The notes beneath the pieces are model-generated. The model saw only the letters and a program-made list of their open reading frames with translations. It was not told the DNA's origin and made no database searches. A stretch of 64,000 nt of DNA from Fistularia commersonii (taxonomy: Eukaryota > Chordata > Actinopteri > Syngnathiformes > Fistulariidae): the NCBI GenBank assembly GCA_037954325.1, contig JBBMNZ010000006.1:3690501-3754500 (forward strand). The letters are read 5' to 3'. Both the position numbers and the translations under genes were made by a program. Below, piece after piece: positions 1 to 10,802 of this stretch (within the stretch, counting starts at the first letter, position 1; each line of letters starts with the position of its first letter).

Positions 1-412
1 CCTTAAATACCGCAACTTGTTGCAAACACGCTAAGCACAAAGGTTGACGTAGTCCATTTTTCTTTGAAAATTCTACACTTTTTAAGTACTTTTCTCTGTT
101 TTGATAACGACATTTTGGCTAATGAGGGCGTAGCTGGGAGTTAGAGAACAGGGTAGAAACAACGTCATAACAAGCAGCAGGTGGTGCATTGATGACGTCT
201 GCTGATTGGTCCGTCTCAGTGATGCGGATTGTTGTCTACTCTGACCAAAATAGTGCGCCTCCTAGCGGAAAATTCTCGAATTGCACTTAATTAAAAAAAA
301 ATAAATCCTTGTCTTTTAAGCATTTTTTCACTTTCAAATTATCCTGCGGGCCTGGTTGAATCCCCTTGCGGGCCGGTTCCGGCCCGCGGGCCGTATGTTT
401 GACACCCCTGGT
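1..412. mobile_element. hAT-type DNA transposon end (5' part outside window)
   Basis: Positions 340-412 are a GC-rich block of repeated GCGGGCC/GGCCCGC words ending in TTTGACACCCCTG. This resembles the terminal inverted repeat of hAT elements, which usually reads CAGGGGTGTCAAAC from the other end. An A-rich stretch at 290-303 lies just inside. Positions 1-290 show no open frame and are taken as element interior or flank. The partner terminus is not in the window. Class assignment rests only on the terminal motif. Confidence 0.55.
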
Positions 413-760
413 CTACACACATGTTTACATGCTCACATGTTTAGCTATTATTTCCTTCCTCAGATAGACTGTAACCTTTTTGCGAGTTATAATGAGAGCT
501 AGCTTACTAAATAAACAATGGATGATGTAAACAGCGCAGACTAGCACCCACGACTGCCGCTATGCTACAACACCACAATGCAGAAAAGCCTTGAATTTTT
601 TTGTGTTTGTGCACCAAGGGCTTATTAACAGCTCGATTCGAAATCTAATCGAAAACTCTGTTCGTGGACCGTTTTGTTCGTGATTAAGGGCGTTCAGAAG
701 CCCAGGTTGTGCTGTATTGTCTAATGGGCCAGTTAGCTTCAGCCAAAAGGACATCTTGAC
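413..760. repeat. Interspersed repeat, copy 1 (relative at 25390-25645)
   Basis: This stretch and 25390-25645 share an order of matching words: TTAGCTATTATTTCCTTC, then AATGAGAGCTA/GATGAGGGCTA, then GCTCGATTC, then GATCGAAAACTCTGTTC-like sequence, then AAGGGCGTTC. The copies are clearly diverged. No coding capacity is visible. It is most likely a non-autonomous DNA element, but I cannot name the family. Confidence 0.5.
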
Positions 761-789
761 AAGGTGCTGGTGTGGAGCTTAGCAGGGTT

Positions 790-930
790 TTGACAAGAGC
801 AAAGAAAAGTCTCAGAGCTCAAAGTGGACGGCCTTCTGTCTCGACCAGGCGGGATAGAAAAAGAGAGTGAGCGAGAGGGAAAGCAAGAGTGTGATAGATT
901 GATTGCACAAATGATCTGATCTTAATATGA
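790..930. repeat. Interspersed repeat, copy 1 (relative at 19385-19480)
   Basis: CGGCCTTCTGTCTCGACC, followed by GATAGAAAAAGAG-like sequence, GGAAAGCAAGA and TGATAGA, appears here and again near 19396-19460. Spacing is similar and there are point differences. Nothing coding is seen. Family unknown. Confidence 0.45.
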
Positions 931-975
931 ACAACGGTGCTAACATGCTAATTAGCTAGTAGCTAATATGATACT

Positions 976-1217
976 GTAGCGAGTCACGAATGTTGGGGTT
1001 AATGTTGATGCTTGTTTTCTGTGTGATTTTGGGCTTGCTGGGAATTTTGTGGGTGTGGTTTGGGGTGCAAGGAATTTTGTTTTATTTTTTACCTGGAATT
1101 GAGCCGGAACAGTTAGTTCTATTGCAGGCTTGTGTGGCGTGGCTCTGGCCAACAACAGCTATTGCTTATTAAACGGACGTTTAATCAACCAGATGTTTTC
1201 CCAGACTAAAACGCTAG
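976..1217. repeat. LTR-like interspersed repeat, copy 1 (relative at 54013-54240)
   Basis: This copy begins TGTAGCGAGTC and contains TTGATGCTTGTTTTCTGTGT, GTGGTTTGGGGTGCAA, ACCTGGAATTGAGC and GGCCAACAACAGCTATTG, ending near CTAAAACGC. The same words occur in the same order at 54013-54240. That second copy runs from TG to CA over about 228 bp, the size and ends expected of a solo LTR. Short open frames across it are not coding in any recognised way. The LTR assignment is an inference. Confidence 0.45.
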
Positions 1218-1399
1218 AATACAATAGCCCTTTATAGGTTTTATAGCTTTAGCTATTGCTTTTTATAGCTCCAAAGCTTTAATATTCATGAAATTACTAA
1301 TGATGGGTGCCCAGCAGGACTGCTGCAGTAGATTAACCCATGCCCCCCTGGGAACCTGTGAAATAATAGAGCCAAGGGACTCGGTAGAAGATAGTTAAA

Positions 1400-1605
1400 A
1401 ATCATTGTACTTAAGTCCTTACAGCCTTGACTTGTTACTTAGACACTTTATAGTTTTATTTTTATTTCTTATTCTCCCCCCTTTTTTTATACTGTTTACA
1501 CAATTTCCTACTATTATTTATTATTGTTATGTTTTACTTGAAACTCTGGCACAATTTCCTTTGGAATAAATAAAGTTGTTCTTATTCTTATTTTTATTCT
1601 TACTT
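1400..1605 (+). mobile_element. LINE 3' tail (5'-truncated)
   Basis: The segment is T-rich and ends in ACAATTTCCTTTGGAATAAA followed by TAAAGTTGTTCTTATTCTTA. This is the style of 3' terminus (stem-loop-like end plus a short simple repeat) carried by fish LINEs of the L2/CR1/Rex1 group. An almost identical tail lies inside the gypsy element at 9351-9386. No reverse-transcriptase coding sequence remains. Confidence 0.5.
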
Positions 1606-1763
1606 ATGAAGAGACGTGAGTTCAGACAGGATAGGAGGAGCGAGAGAATGAGAAAAATGCATCATGGGATAGCGATATGGCAACATAACTGGAGGCTATC
1701 CTGGCAATAACTACTAGTTTTCTTGTTTTAAGCCTGTTCTTAAACAAAGAGTTGTGTGTATGT

Positions 1764-1782
1764 GGGGGGGGGGGGGGGGGGG
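1764..1782. repeat. Poly-G tract
   Basis: An uninterrupted run of about 19 G lies upstream of the first visible gk exon. It is simple sequence and may be miscounted in an assembly. Apart from the LINE tail, 1230-2080 shows no other recognisable feature. Confidence 0.8.
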
Positions 1783-2082
1783 CTCATGTTCCTGGATTTT
1801 GGAGGAAAAAAGAAAACGAAAAGAGAGGCCGGAATGAGCCACTGCAACCATTTTCTAAAGGTTTTTGTGTGTATTACGTGTCAGGTGTTTCAATGACCTG
1901 ATGTGAAAGCTTCCCTTCCACCACTTCAACTACTAATACCACTACAGCTACTACTACCCCTAGAATACTATCAACAGCCGCATAAGTATTTCACTGTTAT
2001 TTCTTGTTGTATTTTGATATGAGGTTCTGGTTCAAATCATTACATAACAGTTTCATGCAGTCATTATTGCAAATCGTTAACA

Positions 2083-2103
2083 TGTGTGTGTGTGTGTGTG
2101 TGT
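2083..2103 (+). repeat. (GT)n run just before a gk 3' splice site
   Basis: An alternating TG run of about 21 bases ends 13 bases before the acceptor of the first visible gk exon. It is one of several GT runs near 3' splice sites in this window. Confidence 0.75.
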
Positions 2104-2116
2104 TTTGTTCCTCCAG

Positions 2117-5100
2117 GGATCAAGCTGCCTCGCAGGAGTTCCCATCTCCGGGGTAATGAAGATCTCTTTCGTCTTACGTAACAAAAGTGTTCAGAGAATG
2201 GTCACACACAGTATGCACTCACTGATAATCTTGTCTGGTTATTGAATTTCACTTATTTATGTTTGCTTATTTATTTAAAAAAGAAATTCTGCTTGGTTAT
2301 TAGTTTCTTCCAAAAAAATATAATGTTTTTTTTCTTGCATGTTTTTTGGTAAACACATAAAGATTTTTAGCCCAATTTTTTTCTTCTTTTTTTGTATTTT
2401 TTTTCTCAAAATGAATCTTATTTCTTGCAGATGTTTTATTCTAAAGGAGTGCATAAATCTTTGCTTTTGGAAGAAATGAAAAAAATAAATGTATAAACAC
2501 ATGAAAGCAATTAAGGGTAAATAGGATCAAATGTTAAAAATTAGCAATAATACCAGCGTTCTCTTCTTTATTTTGAAATCCACAATTTTAATTGGCAGCT
2601 GTTTTACATCCTGTTGAAGCTGACTTTTATTTTAAAAGGTCAAACATTTAGTTTTATTTCTCAAAAGGATTTTACATATCAGCTGGTTAAAGCTGGAAAA
2701 CTCGCATTTAAAAACCGAACCACCCAAGCATCTCTGACTTTTCCTTTCAGTGTCTCGGCGACCAGTCGGCTGCTCTGGTCGGTCAGATGTGCTTCGAGGA
2801 AGGCCAGGCCAAAAACACGTGAGGCGCCATTTTCCTAATTGTTTTTTTGCCTTCTCGGTCACACGGTTTGGTGTTTGCGTGGCAACCTCACGGTTGGTGA
2901 TGGTGTGCAGGTACGGAACCGGCTGCTTCTTGCTCAGAAATACAGGGACCAAGGTGAGGACGACAGCCACTTTTTTTTTTTTATTTAAGAGCAGCCTTTT
3001 TTGTCCGCTATTTCCTCCTCCTTATGTTTTTGTCCCCCCCCTTGGTTTTCAGCCTGTCATGTCAGAACACGGCCTGCTGACTACAGTCGCTTACAAGCTG
3101 GGTAAAGACAAGGCCCCCTGTTATGCTCTGGAGGTGCGTGAACATCCTGAAATGAATGAGTGACTCACCTGACCTGGTGTCTCACTGTAGATCACAATGT
3201 CATCAGCAAACGTCATGGTCTGTGGACATTCTTGTCCAACCTCATCCGTTAGCCTGTCCATCGTCACTACAAGCAAGAAGGGGCTCATGCTGATCCCTGA
3301 TCTAATCCCATCTCCACCTTGAACTTCTGTCACACCTACAGCACACCTCAGCACTGCCTCACAGCTAGCATACATGTCCTGCACCAGTCTAACATACTCA
3401 CCTGCCACCCCAGAATTTCTCATACCATACTAGAGTTCTTCTCTTGGCACCCTGTTGTATGCTTTTTCTAGGTCTACGAAGGCACAATTCAGCTCCCTGT
3501 GACCTTGTCTGAACTTCTCTACAAGCAGTCTTAAAGCACATTCTGCATCTGTTGTACTCTTTCTAGGCATGAAAGCATACTGTGACTCACAAATGCTGAC
3601 TTCTGCTCTCAGTCTAGTTTCCACTACTCTTTCCTATAACTTCATCGTATGGCTCATACTCAATCTCTGATGATTTTCAAAAAGGCTCAAATCCATAAGG
3701 ATTTTTCTTGTTGACATCAAGGCAAATTTAGGGTCCTTATTAGTGTCTCGTGAAATTTTTGGAGACAATTAGGTTAGGTTGAGGATAGAAATCACTTTGG
3801 TGAAAGAAGTTAAGCGTTTGGCTCAAGCATTGTCAAATTATAAAAGCTTAGGCTTCCTGCGTATTAGTTTTGATGTGGTGTGTGTGATTGTCGTTCTGGG
3901 CAATGATGTTTCTGGTCCTTGTCGCCCACAGGGTTCAGTGGCCATTGCCGGCGCCGTTGTCCGCTGGCTAAGGGACAACATGGGCATCGTGAAGACCTCC
4001 GCTGAGATTGGTGCTCAATCTCTCTAGGTTTTTTTTCTTCCCCTCCTCATGTAATCTAGACAACATTTGTTTTGAATGACCATTGTTCCCTTCTATCACG
4101 GCAGAGAAATTGGCTGCCGCAGCGGGGACATCTTATGGTTGCTACTTCGTGCCGGCATTCTCCGGACTCTATGCCCCCTACTGGGAGCCCAGTGCCAGAG
4201 GGTGAGACGGCGATGAAATCCGAGCCCGACACCTGTCAATGTTACGCTTTTTATGATTAGCAACTGTTACCTCCTCAATCTGGGACACTAAAATCATTAT
4301 TCTATCAGTTAGCGCACCCGACACGAGCACTTGTTTCCAACTATGGGGCTGTTCTGTTCTGAATAGATGTATGTCTCTATGTGACGAGTCAATAGTTATA
4401 CGTCTCTTTATGTGACTCTCGATTGGCAAAGGGGCCAGCTTGAGCCCCGTCTCTCGCCCAATGACGTCTTGGATAGGATCCAGCCCTCCTGTGATTTTTA
4501 CTGCAGGAAAAGCGACATAGAGAATGAATGAATGAATGAATTATTCCCAGTTATGGCGTGTCCACGATGACTGTCTCCTCCCTCATGTCTCCCAGCATCA
4601 TCTGCGGACTCACCCAGTTCACCAACAAAAACCACCTGGCCTTCGCAGCCCTGGAGGCCGTCTGCTTCCAGACCAGAGAGGTCGGTGTCACCGTTTGACG
4701 ATACATCCATATATATAAATGTACACATATACATACACACACCCACATATATATATATATACTGCTCAAAAAAATAAAGGGAACACTTGAACAACACAAT
4801 GTAGCTCCAAGTCAAACACACTTCTGTGAAATCATAGTGTCCACTCAGGAAGCGACACAGATTCATTTTGACTTGTTTTAAGGACATTACATCAAAGTTG
4901 GATCAGCCTGGAGTTTGTTTTTACACTTTAATTTTGAGTGTGATTCCTAATGAGACCTCCATGGGTTGATACAATTGATTTCCATTGATCATTTTTGTGT
5001 GATTTTGTTGTCAGCACATTCAACTGTGTAAAGAGCAAAGTATTTCATAAGAATATTTCATTCATTTAGATCTAGGATGTGTTTTTTAAGTGTTCCCTTT

Positions 5101-7993
5101 ATTTTTTTGAGCAGTGTATATATATATACATATATATGTATGTATATATGTACACATATATATATGTATATATATATGTACACACACATATTTATGTGTG
5201 TACACATATACATACACTCACCCACACATATATATATATATATATGTATGTATATATCTTTATATATCTTATATATCTATATATATCTTTTTTAAATTAT
5301 TTTTGCTTATAGAAAATATACTTCTGCTACAGGAAGCTAAATTGACAATTTGAGCCCTTTTAAATTTTATCCTTATCTCGAGGTTCGTGATTGTTTTTTA
5401 TCTCTCATTTTCAAACCCCGTGCCATTTTATCGCGATAAGTAATCAGATGCTACCTGTAGGGAAATACACTGATGGTTCCCTGTGGTGTGCCCATATTTG
5501 TGTCACAGATCCTGGACGCCATGAACCAGGACAGCGGCGTGCCTCTGCTGCAGCTGCAGGTGGACGGGGGGATGACCACCAACCGGCTGCTGATGCAGCT
5601 GCAGGCTGATATCCTGTGCATGCCCGTGGGTAAGCTGCTTTTTATCCTCAAGCAGCTCATGGGATGGGACACTAGTGTGTCATGTAAACACCAGTGACCT
5701 GAACCGGAATCTGAACTTTATCCCCCTTTCTGACGGGGGAAAAAAAACAAAATATCAAGATGTTTTTTTACCAGGATTCCAGTTACCATAGTAATATACC
5801 GGGATCTCTGCCTAGCTGGGAAAATCACATGTCAAATATACCAAATTAATTTTATTTTTATAAGCAATTTAGCTGCAGTTATTGAAATAGCATGAAAATG
5901 AATTATATGTATTTTGCTTTCCCCATTTAAATTTTGTTTTGAAAAATATCCCACATAATTTTTACCTCTTGTTCTTCTTCTCCTTTTGGTTTTTCCCTTC
6001 ATCGGTCGCTACAGCGAATCAACTTTCTCCATCTAACCCTATTCTCTGTATCCTCCTCTCTCACACCAACTACCTTCATATCCTCTCTCACTACGTCCCT
6101 GAATCTTCTCTTTGGCCAAATCATTTTTGATGCTTAATCAAAATAATTTCTAGATAATTTCTCACTGATTCTAAAGGGGACTGGCCGTTGATTTGGTTGA
6201 ATATATATGATAATTACAAAAGAGGTGATTTGCCTTTTAGCTTCCAAACAGATGGTAATTTAACAATAAAAATAAAAAAATCTGAGATGTAGCACAGAAG
6301 AAAATCATCATATAGCAATATATTCTAAATAATAATACATTTTGTTTAAGGTGTCTTACCCAGCACTCAAGGACATACTCGGTATTCAATATTCAAAAAT
6401 ATAGATTTAAAAGAAACAATGAAAATAAAAACGATAACCAAAATGGTAAATTTTTTTCTTCTCGTTTTTTATATATAGTCACCCTCGAAAAATAATGGCC
6501 TATGTCATTTTTTCAGATTTTTCAGAAAACACAAAACACTGATCCATTTGTCAAGCTCTTGAAATTGGCAATTTCAGCATCATGAGGAGAAAAACATTTT
6601 TGTAAAAAAAATGACTTAGGCGATTATTTTAAGAGGGTGACGATATGCATAATCACATACATACACACATACTATATGTATGTATAAATACATACATACA
6701 TATATAATCTATAATAAGAGGTGACAGCAGGTAAACAAGTCACTATTTTATTGTCTGTTGTTTTCTCTCGCCGCCGCTCCAGTGAAGCCCTCCATGTCGG
6801 AGACCACCGCTCTGGGTGCCGCTATGGCGGCGGGGGCGGCAGAGGGTGTGGGGGTGTGGAGCCTGAGCTCCAAGGACCGCCCTCACATCACCTGGGAGAA
6901 GTTCCATCCCCAAATCAACTGTGACGGTGAGAAAATCGCCGCCGATCCCCTCGAGGCCGTCTGAGCAGCATCTGATGCCGTTCTCTGACGTGACTCTTCT
7001 CGTCTCAAGAGAGCGAGTTCCGCTACGGACGCTGGAAAAAGGCCGTCCGGAAATCGATGAACTGGGAGACGACGGACATAAACGAGACCAGCTGCGACAC
7101 AAATGGTGAGAAACACTCAGCGTAAAGGTTTTTCTCCTGCGTTGAAAATAATGAAAAAACAGATTTAACAGTGTAAAAATTTGCTTTATTATTTCGGAAA
7201 AATTAGCAGCTAAATAATGACTCATGTCCAAGAAATTACCTGAAGGTAAAATTGAAAATGAGCAATTACAGAAATGTTTCTTTGTGTACTTTATTTTGAA
7301 ATGCTTTTGCTATTTCAGCTTAATCCATTTTACTTCCTGTTAGGAAGAACAGCCTTTTATTTTGAAGGATGTCATCAGAAAGGCTTGCATGTGATACAGT
7401 AACTTGACTATAGGGGACTTACATGCCACGGAAAAATGCACAGATAAAATTGACTTGATTGTGCAAGTCTATTTTGCAAATAAAAAAAGTTTTTCGATGT
7501 TTCGCAGCATTGGTAGATGTATTATGCTCATATGCTGGGAAAGATTTCTTTCATTTCGCATTTTTTATGTTTTTTCAAATGTAATTTTACAACCATCGTT
7601 TCAACTTTGTTTGCTACACGGCAAACTTCCAGGTACTGACTTGAAAAATAAGCAAGAATCGAGATGAAAATCTGCATCGTAGTTGAGAACTCTGTCCATT
7701 TTGGGAGCTAAAACCCAGTCGTTTACATAAAAGTGGATAAAAATGGAGCTAAACAACTTGCATGAAATGAAACGCAATGAGCTACGTTTGTATAACTACG
7801 AAATAGATATCACGACACATTTATTTGTATTTAACAAGCAAAAAAAACTTTAATGTTTGTATATTACAAGAGAAATGTCGTGCCTTTTGTCTTGAATGTG
7901 AAGGATTCTATCCATATAGTCTCTCTGCCTGCAGGTGTGGGGTCAAAGGTCATCAGCACCCCGTCGGGCATCTCCACCGAGGTGGATCACTAA
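2117..7993 (+). CDS. gk: Glycerol kinase, 3' portion (11 exons)
   Basis: The enzyme phosphorylates glycerol with ATP to sn-glycerol-3-phosphate, the entry step of glycerol into glycolysis and lipid synthesis. Visible exons are 2117-2152, 2751-2818, 2911-2953, 3053-3133, 3932-4010, 4105-4201, 4596-4680, 5509-5629, 6783-6926, 7010-7105 and 7935-7993. All use AG/GT junctions and keep frame, giving 302 codons plus TAA. Hallmarks of the FGGY kinase C-terminal domain are CLGDQSAALVGQ, NTYGTGCF, SYGCYFVPAFSGLYAPYW, LQVDGGMTTN and ETTALGAAMAAG. The vertebrate enzyme is over 500 residues, so the N-terminal domain must lie upstream of the window. Intron 4 holds an RTE LINE fragment, intron 7 a MITE and TA-rich microsatellite, and intron 8 a second RTE fragment. 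The last exon encodes a short hydrophilic end and is the least certain; the other exons are unmistakable. Confidence 0.95.
3155..3665 (-). mobile_element. RTE-type LINE fragment in gk intron 4
   Basis: Reverse-strand translation gives pieces of a reverse transcriptase: RLRAEVSICESQYAFMPRKS, FVDLEKAYNRVPREEL, VAGEYVRLVQDMYASC, MSPFL and FADDIVIYSE. They are in the same order as in the long element at 29083-31410. Frameshifts and stops separate them, so it is dead. It is truncated at both ends and carries only the palm region. Confidence 0.85.
4262..4545 (+). repeat. SINE/LINE-like repeat with (GAAT)n tail in gk intron 6
   Basis: GCCCCGTCTCTCGCCCAATG, then GGATAGGATCCAGC, a GCAGGA..AGCG stretch and GAATGAATGAATGAAT form the characteristic end of a repeat very common in fish, normally followed by a GAAT-type tail. 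Related ends occur at 56260-56375 and 17870-17900. I am confident it is a retroposed repeat but not which family. Confidence 0.5.
4761..5115. mobile_element. Tc1/mariner-type MITE in gk intron 7, copy 1
   Basis: The ends are inverted repeats of about 26 bp: ACTGCTCAAAAAAATAAAGG at the left and its complement CCTTTATTTTTTTGAGCAGT at the right. The element is about 355 bp, has no open frame, and sits in a TA-rich microsatellite as expected for TA target-site insertion. A second copy in the opposite orientation lies at 39531-39870 in actr3 intron 2. The high similarity of the copies suggests recent movement. The transposase source is not in the window. Confidence 0.85.
5116..5295. repeat. (TA)n/(TATG)n/(CA)n microsatellite
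   Basis: Alternating TATATATG, ACACATAT and TATCT units fill this part of gk intron 7. The open frames across it are low-complexity Tyr/Ile repeats and are not genes. It appears to extend the TA-rich target into which the MITE at 4761 inserted. Confidence 0.85.
5967..6127 (-). mobile_element. RTE-type LINE 3'-end fragment in gk intron 8
   Basis: The complement of this stretch matches the last part of the RTE element ending at 29083, including GAGAAAGTTGATTCGCTGTA near the end and the purine-rich AAG tail at its 3' extremity. It is severely 5'-truncated, a usual outcome of target-primed reverse transcription. The rest of intron 8 (6128-6782) is AT-rich and shows nothing else I recognise. Confidence 0.75.
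7106..7934. other. gk last intron, no recognised feature
   Basis: AT-rich sequence without recognisable coding exons or repeats. I looked here for an exon encoding the hydrophobic C-terminal tail known from some mammalian glycerol kinase isoforms and did not find one. Confidence 0.5.
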
Positions 7994-8784
7994 GGTCAGG
8001 CTTGTGGTGCTTGTGCGTATGTGTGCCTTCCTGCACTGTGCATGTGACAAAAACAGATTTTTTTTTTTTTTTAAGACTTTAAGGAACCAGGAAGCGGGCA
8101 AATTTGGTAATTTTTTGTACCTTCCAAGATGTCTGGCCGCAGACTCTCCTGCTGACGCCGAACAGCGAAATGTCCGGCGTTTACTTTTACCGGTGCTAAC
8201 CTGCTAGCGGTGGCTTTGGAGCAACAAGGACAAAGAGCAGCGAGCGGGAGCAGGAATTGGACACTATGGAGCTCAATATTTATTGCGGTATCTTGAAAAA
8301 AAGACTTTTTTAATCTTAAGTTTACGTTTGTATTCATCGTAAAGCAGGGTGATCTCGACTAACTGGATTTTGTAATTGATGTCATTTTAAATATTATACT
8401 TATATACTGTATGATAAATCGAATGCTGTGGGAATGTTAAGGGATGAATTAGCGGTTGCTAATTTTTGTACTTCGTAATTTTGGAAGCATATAGATGCGC
8501 TCCTATAAAAAGTATCAAAATTCAAATTTGGATTGGCAATCCCAAGCGGCACAGGAAGGTGATGTCAGATTCTGATCTTCTTTCACAACTTGTCTGGGCA
8601 CTTCAATACGGCACACACTCAGCTGTTTCCCTGCTAGCTTATATCTGATACTCCCGACAACCCCCCTTCCAGACACCACCACATCCAGATTTTTTGTTAA
8701 CAGATAATCAAAAACAAATCTGTATAGGCAGGGGTAACACAAATATATAAAAATGTATAGCTAAAGTACTTTCTGTGCACATAT
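7994..8784. other. Region between gk and the gypsy element
   Basis: This probably includes the gk 3' untranslated region. Positions 8590-8650 contain GCTAGC and CAGCTGTTTCCCTGCTAGC, matching in reverse complement a stretch near 14997-15050, so a diverged interspersed repeat is present. Nothing else is supported. Confidence 0.4.
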
Positions 8785-9001
8785 TGTTACGCTTGGCTCC
8801 CAGGAGGACAGAGACAGGATCGTAGATGGTTTAATAAGTGGTTAGTCAGGGACGTCATACACAGGTGAGGTAGAAGACAACGCCAACTTCTCATAGCGAC
8901 GAGATCAGACAAGGTCTGCAATTTTGGGTCTGCTTTTATACTTCTGGCCTAATTAGCGGGATTGCTCCCTGGTGTGACGTGTTAACCAGGTGCGGCGGAC
9001 A
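8785..9001 (-). repeat. 3' LTR of the gypsy element, internally deleted
   Basis: Read on the + strand it starts TGTTACGCTTGGCTCCCAGG and ends GGACA. It lacks about 45 bp present before the GACA end of the other LTR, and it has an extra segment near 8897-8925. The differences between the two LTRs indicate an old insertion or illegitimate repair. Confidence 0.85.
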
Positions 9002-10802
9002 GTACCCCCGCACAGCGGCGGCGTAGAGCGGTGGGCTCTGGCCCACACCCTCTCACTCTCCCTGAACCACTGATCGACTTCTGAGGATTCCCTGTCCAGG
9101 GAAACATGGGTGGTTGGTAGCCAAGCATGCACTGGAAAGGCGTCAGCCCACTGGTTGGCTGCTGGAGGGAATTCTGAGCGTATTCTGCCCAGGGAAGGAA
9201 TTGACTCCAGTTTGCAGGGTGGCGAGGACAGTAAGTGCTGAGGTAGCGGCATACCTCTTGGATTTTGCATTCTGTTTGTCCATTGGTCTGGGGATGGTAA
9301 CCAGACAACAAGCTCACTGTCACCCCCAGCAGGCGAAGGAAGGCTCTCCAATTTCCTTCAGGATTAATAAAGTTGTTCTCATCTCAATACCTGGATATGA
9401 ATTGAGGTCCTCGATCAGAGACGATGTCCTCCGGCAGTCCAAAGTTCCGGAAGACCTGGTTGAAGAGGGCTTCTGTTGTAGGGACTCCCCTCATGGGGGA
9501 TCAACTTGCATCCCTTGCAGGGGGGAAGGTCTGTGGCATAATCGATGCAGAGATGGGACCAGGGTCTATTTGGGACGGGTAAAGGTTCCAGTTTCCCTGC
9601 TCTTAGGTGACAAGGCGTTTTCGCCCTGGCACAATCGGGGCATCTGCGGACGTCTCGACATTCCTGGCCACCAATATTTGTCTCGAAGCAGGTTCTGTGT
9701 TGCACTCATTCCTGGAGTTGAGTGTGCAGAGGTGAGGAGAGATTTCTGGATGGTTTGCAGTACGAGCGGCCGGAGTGTTGGGTGGTGCGGGGTCGGACAC
9801 TGATGCTTCCCGGATTTCTTCATCCAGGCTCCACGAGCACACTGTTTGGCAGAATTTTCTCAGGTTCTTCCGGGGCGTTTTCTGGGGAGTGAATTCGTGA
9901 CAGAGCGTCGGCTCGCCCATTGAGAGTGCCAGGGCGATATCGGATGTTGCACTGAAATCGGGTGAAGAAGAGGGCCCAGCTAGCTTGGCGGGGGTTTAAC
10001 CTCTTGGCTTGGCACAGGTACCGCAAGTTCTTGTGGTCAGTTAGCACCGTGAAAGGGTATTTCGCTCCCTCAAGCCAGTGGCGCCACTCTTCCAAAGCCA
10101 GCTTGATGGCCAGGAGCTCTATTGCCAATATCATAATTGCTCTCTGCTGAGCACATCCTCTTTGAAAAGAAGGCACAGGGCTGGAGTCGGGCCGGCTTTC
10201 GATGTGGCTGGGACAGGATGGCTCCCACCCCGGTGGTCGAAGCGTCAACCTCCACCATGAAGGGAAGATCTGGGTCCGGGTGGTGCAGCAGAGGAGCGGT
10301 CATGAAGGCCTTCTTGAGCTCCTGGAAGGTTCGTGTGGCGGTTGGGTTCCATTGAAGGTGTTTTGGTTTGCCATGCAACAGGGAGGTGAGCGGCGTAGCC
10401 AGTTGGCTGAAGTTCTCTATGAACCGTCGATAGAAGTTAGCGAACCCCAGAAACCTCTGGAGTTGCTTGATGGTCTGGGGTTGAGGCCATGAGTGGACGG
10501 CACTGACCTTGTCTCCATCCATACTCACTCCCTGTGGATGGAGATGGTAGCTGAGGAACTGTACGGTGGTCTGGTGGAACAGACGTGTCTCTGCCTTGAA
10601 GAACAGTTGGTGTTCGAAACCTGGTGAATGTGACTGGACAGATCAGGGGGTCATCTATATAGACCACAAATTTTTGGAGGAAGTCCCTGAATATCTCGTT
10701 CATGAAGCCTTGGAACACAGAGGGGGCATTGGCTAGGCCATATGGCATGACCTTGTATTCCCAGTGACCAGAGGGGGTTACAAAGGCCGGTTTCCACTCA
10801 GT
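8995..10802 (-). pseudogene. Gypsy pol remainder: RT C-terminus, RNase H, integrase
   Basis: Reading from 10802 downward, reverse-transcriptase motifs HWEYKVMPYGLANAPSVFQ and FVVYIDD are followed by QTIKQLQRFLGFANFYRRFI. RNase H follows with FMVEVDASTTGVGAILSQ, then VLTDHKNLRYL. The H2C2/integrase region has KYWWPGM, PWSHLCIDYATDLPP and SGYHPQTNGQTE. The frames shift several times. Positions 9351-9386 carry a 36-nt LINE tail that breaks integrase between SRY and WRAF with a stop. The encoded polyprotein processes and integrates element DNA in active relatives; this copy is dead. Confidence 0.9.
9351..9386 (+). mobile_element. 36-bp LINE 3'-tail insertion in gypsy integrase
   Basis: ATTTCCTTCAGGATTAATAA and the following AAGTTGTTCTCATCTCA match the LINE tail at 1545-1600 and interrupt an otherwise continuous integrase frame. 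Removing it restores the expected codon order across SRY-WRAF. It is best read as an extremely 5'-truncated retroposition. Confidence 0.6.

Noticed and set aside
5077..5353. Tyr/Ile-rich frames of up to 79 codons
   Set aside because: They are translations of a TA/CA microsatellite.
9114..9803. 229-codon + strand frame
   Set aside because: It is antisense to gypsy integrase; the minus strand carries the recognisable motifs.
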